NCBI GenBank assembly: GCA_905233865.1 | Contig: CAJOGH010000046.1 | Coordinates: forward strand, 1 to 7,276 | DNA length: 7,276 nucleotides | Direction: 5' to 3' | Source: an uncultured Atopobiaceae bacterium | GTDB lineage: Bacteria; Actinomycetota; Coriobacteriia; Coriobacteriales; Atopobiaceae | In this document: one piece after another, positions 4,757 to 7,276 of the stretch | How the letters are laid out: each line of letters begins with the position of its first letter | Position numbering within the stretch: the first letter of the stretch is position 1 | Translations under genes and position numbers: made by a program | Notes under the pieces: generated by a model | What the model was told of the DNA's origin: nothing | What the model saw: the letters and a program-made list of their open reading frames with translations, nothing else | Databases searched by the model: none

Positions 4757-7276
4757 ATGTTGGGGCCTGTCGTGCGCCGCACCATGAGTGCCATTCTGCT
4801 TGCGTTTGCGCTGTTGATTTTCTCGTCTCCCTCTTATGCCGCGGTGTATCCCACGTCGGGCACAGGTGTGGTCCCGCGCGTGGAGGTCGCGTTCGTCAGT
4901 GGGGGAGTGACGCTCTCCCGCCAGATCGTGCGCGCCAACGATACCCTTGTCACTCCCTCGACACCTGCCTCTTCCACAGGTGGCCGACTCGTCTCGTGGA
5001 ACGTAGGCTCCACTGACATCTCGCCCTATCTGGACACGACGCTCACGCAGACGCGCCTGGGCGAGCTTGCGGCGCTGGGCACTCAGGGCGAGCACGCGCT
5101 TACCCAGCTCACTGCTAGCGCAACCTTTGCAGAGCCGCATGTGGTCAGGATGCACCAGTACCCCCACGACCAGGTCGGTGACCCGGAACGTGGCGGCGTT
5201 CTCGCGGCTGCCCTGCTTGCTGACGGCCAGGGCAGAGTGTCACTCTCGCAGTCGTCTCGTGCCTTCGTGCCCGTCTCGACCGCCGACGACGTCTCCCTTG
5301 CGGGCTGGCTGTCTTTTGACTCTGACGAACCCTCGGCCGCGCCCTCGGCCACGTATGCGACCGACGGCACTGTCGAGGGCATATCTGCCGACCTCGACCT
5401 CTATCCTCGTCTTGCCTCGGGCTTTGCTGTGACGTTTGACACCAGCGGCGCCCCCGCTGTGGACGGCGCGTTCGTCCCCCTCGACGACGGAGCGGAGACG
5501 GGGACTTTGGCACTCTCCTCCTTGCCCGTCGCATCCTATACGGGCTACGAGCTCGAGGGGTGGTATCGCACGAGAACGGGGGAAAGCGCAGGCGAGTGGG
5601 AGTATGAGGACAAGGTCACGGATGACCTCACCGTCAGTGAGCCAACGACGCTCTATGCTCGTTGGACTCCCAGGTCCGATATTGCCTATACCGTTGCCGT
5701 ATGGGTCGAGGGCTCCGAGGGGGCTCCGGGCGAGGGTGCCTATACCATACAGAGCACCACGGTCGCCCATGATGGCGTCACGGGTGGCGTCGTGGGATAT
5801 GAGAGCGCACAGGTTGAGGGCAGCACGCAGCAGCGCGCCTGGAAGGTCACCATTGACGGGTCCGTGCGCGACACAAGCTATTCCGTGCCCTACTACCATG
5901 TCGCATCTGCCCGTCAGGCCTCGTTGGATGAGGTCCGTATCGCAGGTGACGGCTCGACCGTCGTAAACCTCTACCTTGAGCGCGACTACTATGCCGTGAG
6001 CTTCCGCAATGCGTCTCGCGTTACCTTCTACGACGCCGGCAACGTCAAGTGGGGCCACAGCAATTCCGACTGGTACGAGGACTCTAGGATCAGCAACATC
6101 AAGACGCGGTGGAGGATCTTCTACGACAGCTTTGAACGCACCGAGTGGACCAACATCATGCAGTGGATGTCCATGCGCCAGTGCTCATATGAAGACGGTC
6201 GCATGCTTGACTCGGGCGCACATGTCTACTTCGAGATACGTAGGGACGAGACGTACCTTTACAGTGTTACCGTCTATCGCGAGCGCACGTATCAGGATGC
6301 CCCCGAGGAGAACCCACCCACACTTGTGGAGGAGGATGGCTCTTCGGTAGACTGCGCAACAATCCGCACGCTTCAGGCCACTAAGTTTGACCCTCAGGAA
6401 CTTGAGGGATACTACCTGCGCAAGACGCTTGGCTTTACGGTCTACAAGAACTCCCGCGAGACGAACTACCCTGACCGTGCGTACTACTATGGCGAGGATC
6501 ACACGGACGTCTGCTCCATTACTGATGGCGGAATCTATATGACCTCTCCGTACACCTATAGCGTCTACTACCGCCTGCGCCATTACGCGATCCGCTTCTT
6601 TAACCTTGGCGACGAGGGCGTCAATGACATCACTGACATTCCCTACACCAAGCCTCTCGCCGACCTTGACCCGCGCTACGCCTCTGTCAAGACTGGCCCG
6701 TATGGCGAGCGCTACGAGTTTGCTGGTTGGTTCACGTCGCAGGAGGGTGCTGACAACCTCGACGATTCTCAGCGCTTTGACTTCTCGACCACGACCATGC
6801 CCTCCTCTAACCTGGCCCTCTACGCCGGCTGGCGTGAGCCCTCCTTTGTTGCCACGTTCAACTCCAACGGCGGGACGGACGTTGGGGCACAGGAGGGACT
6901 TGTCGCAGGCGACCGCATCGTTGAGCCTGCCGCTCCCACCAAGAGCGTCGAGGGCGTCGACTACACCTTCGTGGGCTGGTACAAGAACGAGCGGCTCACG
7001 ATACCGTGGAACTTCAACGCTGATGTCGTGCGCAACGCAGACGTCACGCTGTACGCCAAGTGGGTTGCCGCAGGAACGTACACGCTCACGTACCACGACG
7101 TCGGGGGCACGAGCCTTTCCAGCCTGCGTGTCTTTGCCGGCGCCACGGTGGAGCTGTCCCAGGATGTGCCTCAGATGGCATCAGTGGCGGGGGAGGAACT
7201 CCCGTTCCTTGGCTGGTCCATTGTCGCCTCATCGCCCGTGGATGTCGTTGGCAATGCGTATGTGGTGGACGCGGAC
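4757..7276 (+). CDS. Large secreted or surface protein with InlB B-repeat (Listeria-Bacteroides repeat) modules, 3' end outside window
   Basis: An uninterrupted frame of 840 codons runs to the last base with no stop. ATG 4757 is chosen because the G-run 4746-4751 can act as a weak Shine-Dalgarno; GTG 4751 is an alternative. The first 28 residues are a signal peptide: Arg-Arg at 7-8, hydrophobic core SAILLAFALLIF (11-22), likely cleavage after Ala28. About 42-124 resembles a diverged B repeat (VEVAFVSGGVTLSRQIV). Further B-repeat (Flg_new/InlB type) modules lie at about 223-303 (GYELEGWY, ending LYARW), 609-692 (YEFAGWF, ending LYAGW), 697-769 (VATFNSNGGTDVG, FVGWYKNE, ending LYAKW) and 775 onward (partial, FLGWS). 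Between them, 311-409 is an aromatic module typical of these adhesins (start YTVAVWVEG, end TVVNLYLERD), followed by a Tyr-rich stretch to about 608 with three Cys. Adhesion or host-surface binding is inferred from the family. No wall anchor can be seen because the C-terminus is missing. Codon use is looser than in ppdK (ATA, AGG and AGA present). Confidence 0.88.
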   Translation, partial: MLGPVVRRTMSAILLAFALLIFSSPSYAAVYPTSGTGVVPRVEVAFVSGGVTLSRQIVRANDTLVTPSTPASSTGGRLVSWNVGSTDISPYLDTTLTQTRLGELAALGTQGEHALTQLTASATFAEPHVVRMHQYPHDQVGDPERGGVLAAALLADGQGRVSLSQSSRAFVPVSTADDVSLAGWLSFDSDEPSAAPSATYATDGTVEGISADLDLYPRLASGFAVTFDTSGAPAVDGAFVPLDDGAETGTLALSSLPVASYTGYELEGWYRTRTGESAGEWEYEDKVTDDLTVSEPTTLYARWTPRSDIAYTVAVWVEGSEGAPGEGAYTIQSTTVAHDGVTGGVVGYESAQVEGSTQQRAWKVTIDGSVRDTSYSVPYYHVASARQASLDEVRIAGDGSTVVNLYLERDYYAVSFRNASRVTFYDAGNVKWGHSNSDWYEDSRISNIKTRWRIFYDSFERTEWTNIMQWMSMRQCSYEDGRMLDSGAHVYFEIRRDETYLYSVTVYRERTYQDAPEENPPTLVEEDGSSVDCATIRTLQATKFDPQELEGYYLRKTLGFTVYKNSRETNYPDRAYYYGEDHTDVCSITDGGIYMTSPYTYSVYYRLRHYAIRFFNLGDEGVNDITDIPYTKPLADLDPRYASVKTGPYGERYEFAGWFTSQEGADNLDDSQRFDFSTTTMPSSNLALYAGWREPSFVATFNSNGGTDVGAQEGLVAGDRIVEPAAPTKSVEGVDYTFVGWYKNERLTIPWNFNADVVRNADVTLYAKWVAAGTYTLTYHDVGGTSLSSLRVFAGATVELSQDVPQMASVAGEELPFLGWSIVASSPVDVVGNAYVVDAD

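Noticed and set aside
5067..5966. Plus-strand frames at 5067-5432 and 5436-5966
   Set aside because: They are out-of-frame, Ser/Pro/Arg-rich readings of the surface-protein gene and have no supporting motifs.
5240..7096. Minus-strand frames of 272 and 303 codons (5240-6058 and 6185-7096)
   Set aside because: Both lie inside the uninterrupted surface-protein frame, which has a signal peptide and repeat motifs. The antisense proteins show no recognisable domain or ribosome binding site.

Overview
The window looks like a chromosomal segment from a high-GC Gram-positive bacterium. The best guess is an intestinal or oral Coriobacteriia (Collinsella/Olsenella/Atopobium type). This rests on strong GC bias at third codon positions, TTT still being used for Phe, an actinobacterial-looking PPDK active-site motif (HGGKTSHAAV), and a secreted protein built from InlB-type B repeats next to housekeeping genes. 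The lineage is an inference, because no rRNA or other marker is present.

Positions 1-4640 are a compact plus-strand housekeeping block. It starts with the 3' part of glyS (glycyl-tRNA synthetase beta subunit, start outside the window). After 33 bases comes a PPDK/PEP-synthase regulatory protein (PDRP/YqfL family, TTG start). After a structured 135-base leader comes ppdK (pyruvate, phosphate dikinase). A strong intrinsic terminator closes the block. The regulator and ppdK form a functional pair: PDRP-family proteins reversibly phosphorylate the Thr two residues before the catalytic His of PPDK, and both residues are present here (Thr479, His481). PPDK links pyruvate and phosphoenolpyruvate using ATP or PPi, so the pair sets the direction of flux between glycolysis and gluconeogenesis.

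The ppdK leader (1684-1818) is the most structured non-coding piece. It has an imperfect 12-base-period direct repeat over a possible -10 box, a hairpin with one internal mismatch, and a perfect 16-base palindrome just upstream of a strong Shine-Dalgarno. Neither hairpin has a T-run, so they look regulatory rather than terminating.

Positions 4757-7276 hold one uninterrupted plus-strand reading frame of 840 codons with no stop before the window ends. It encodes a signal peptide followed by InlB/Listeria-Bacteroides-type beta-grasp repeats and aromatic-rich modules, as in a large secreted or wall-associated adhesin. Its codon use is looser than that of the housekeeping genes (ATA, AGG and AGA occur), which fits an accessory surface protein. 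Smaller reading frames on either strand inside these genes are shadows. No tRNA, rRNA, insertion sequence or CRISPR array was seen.
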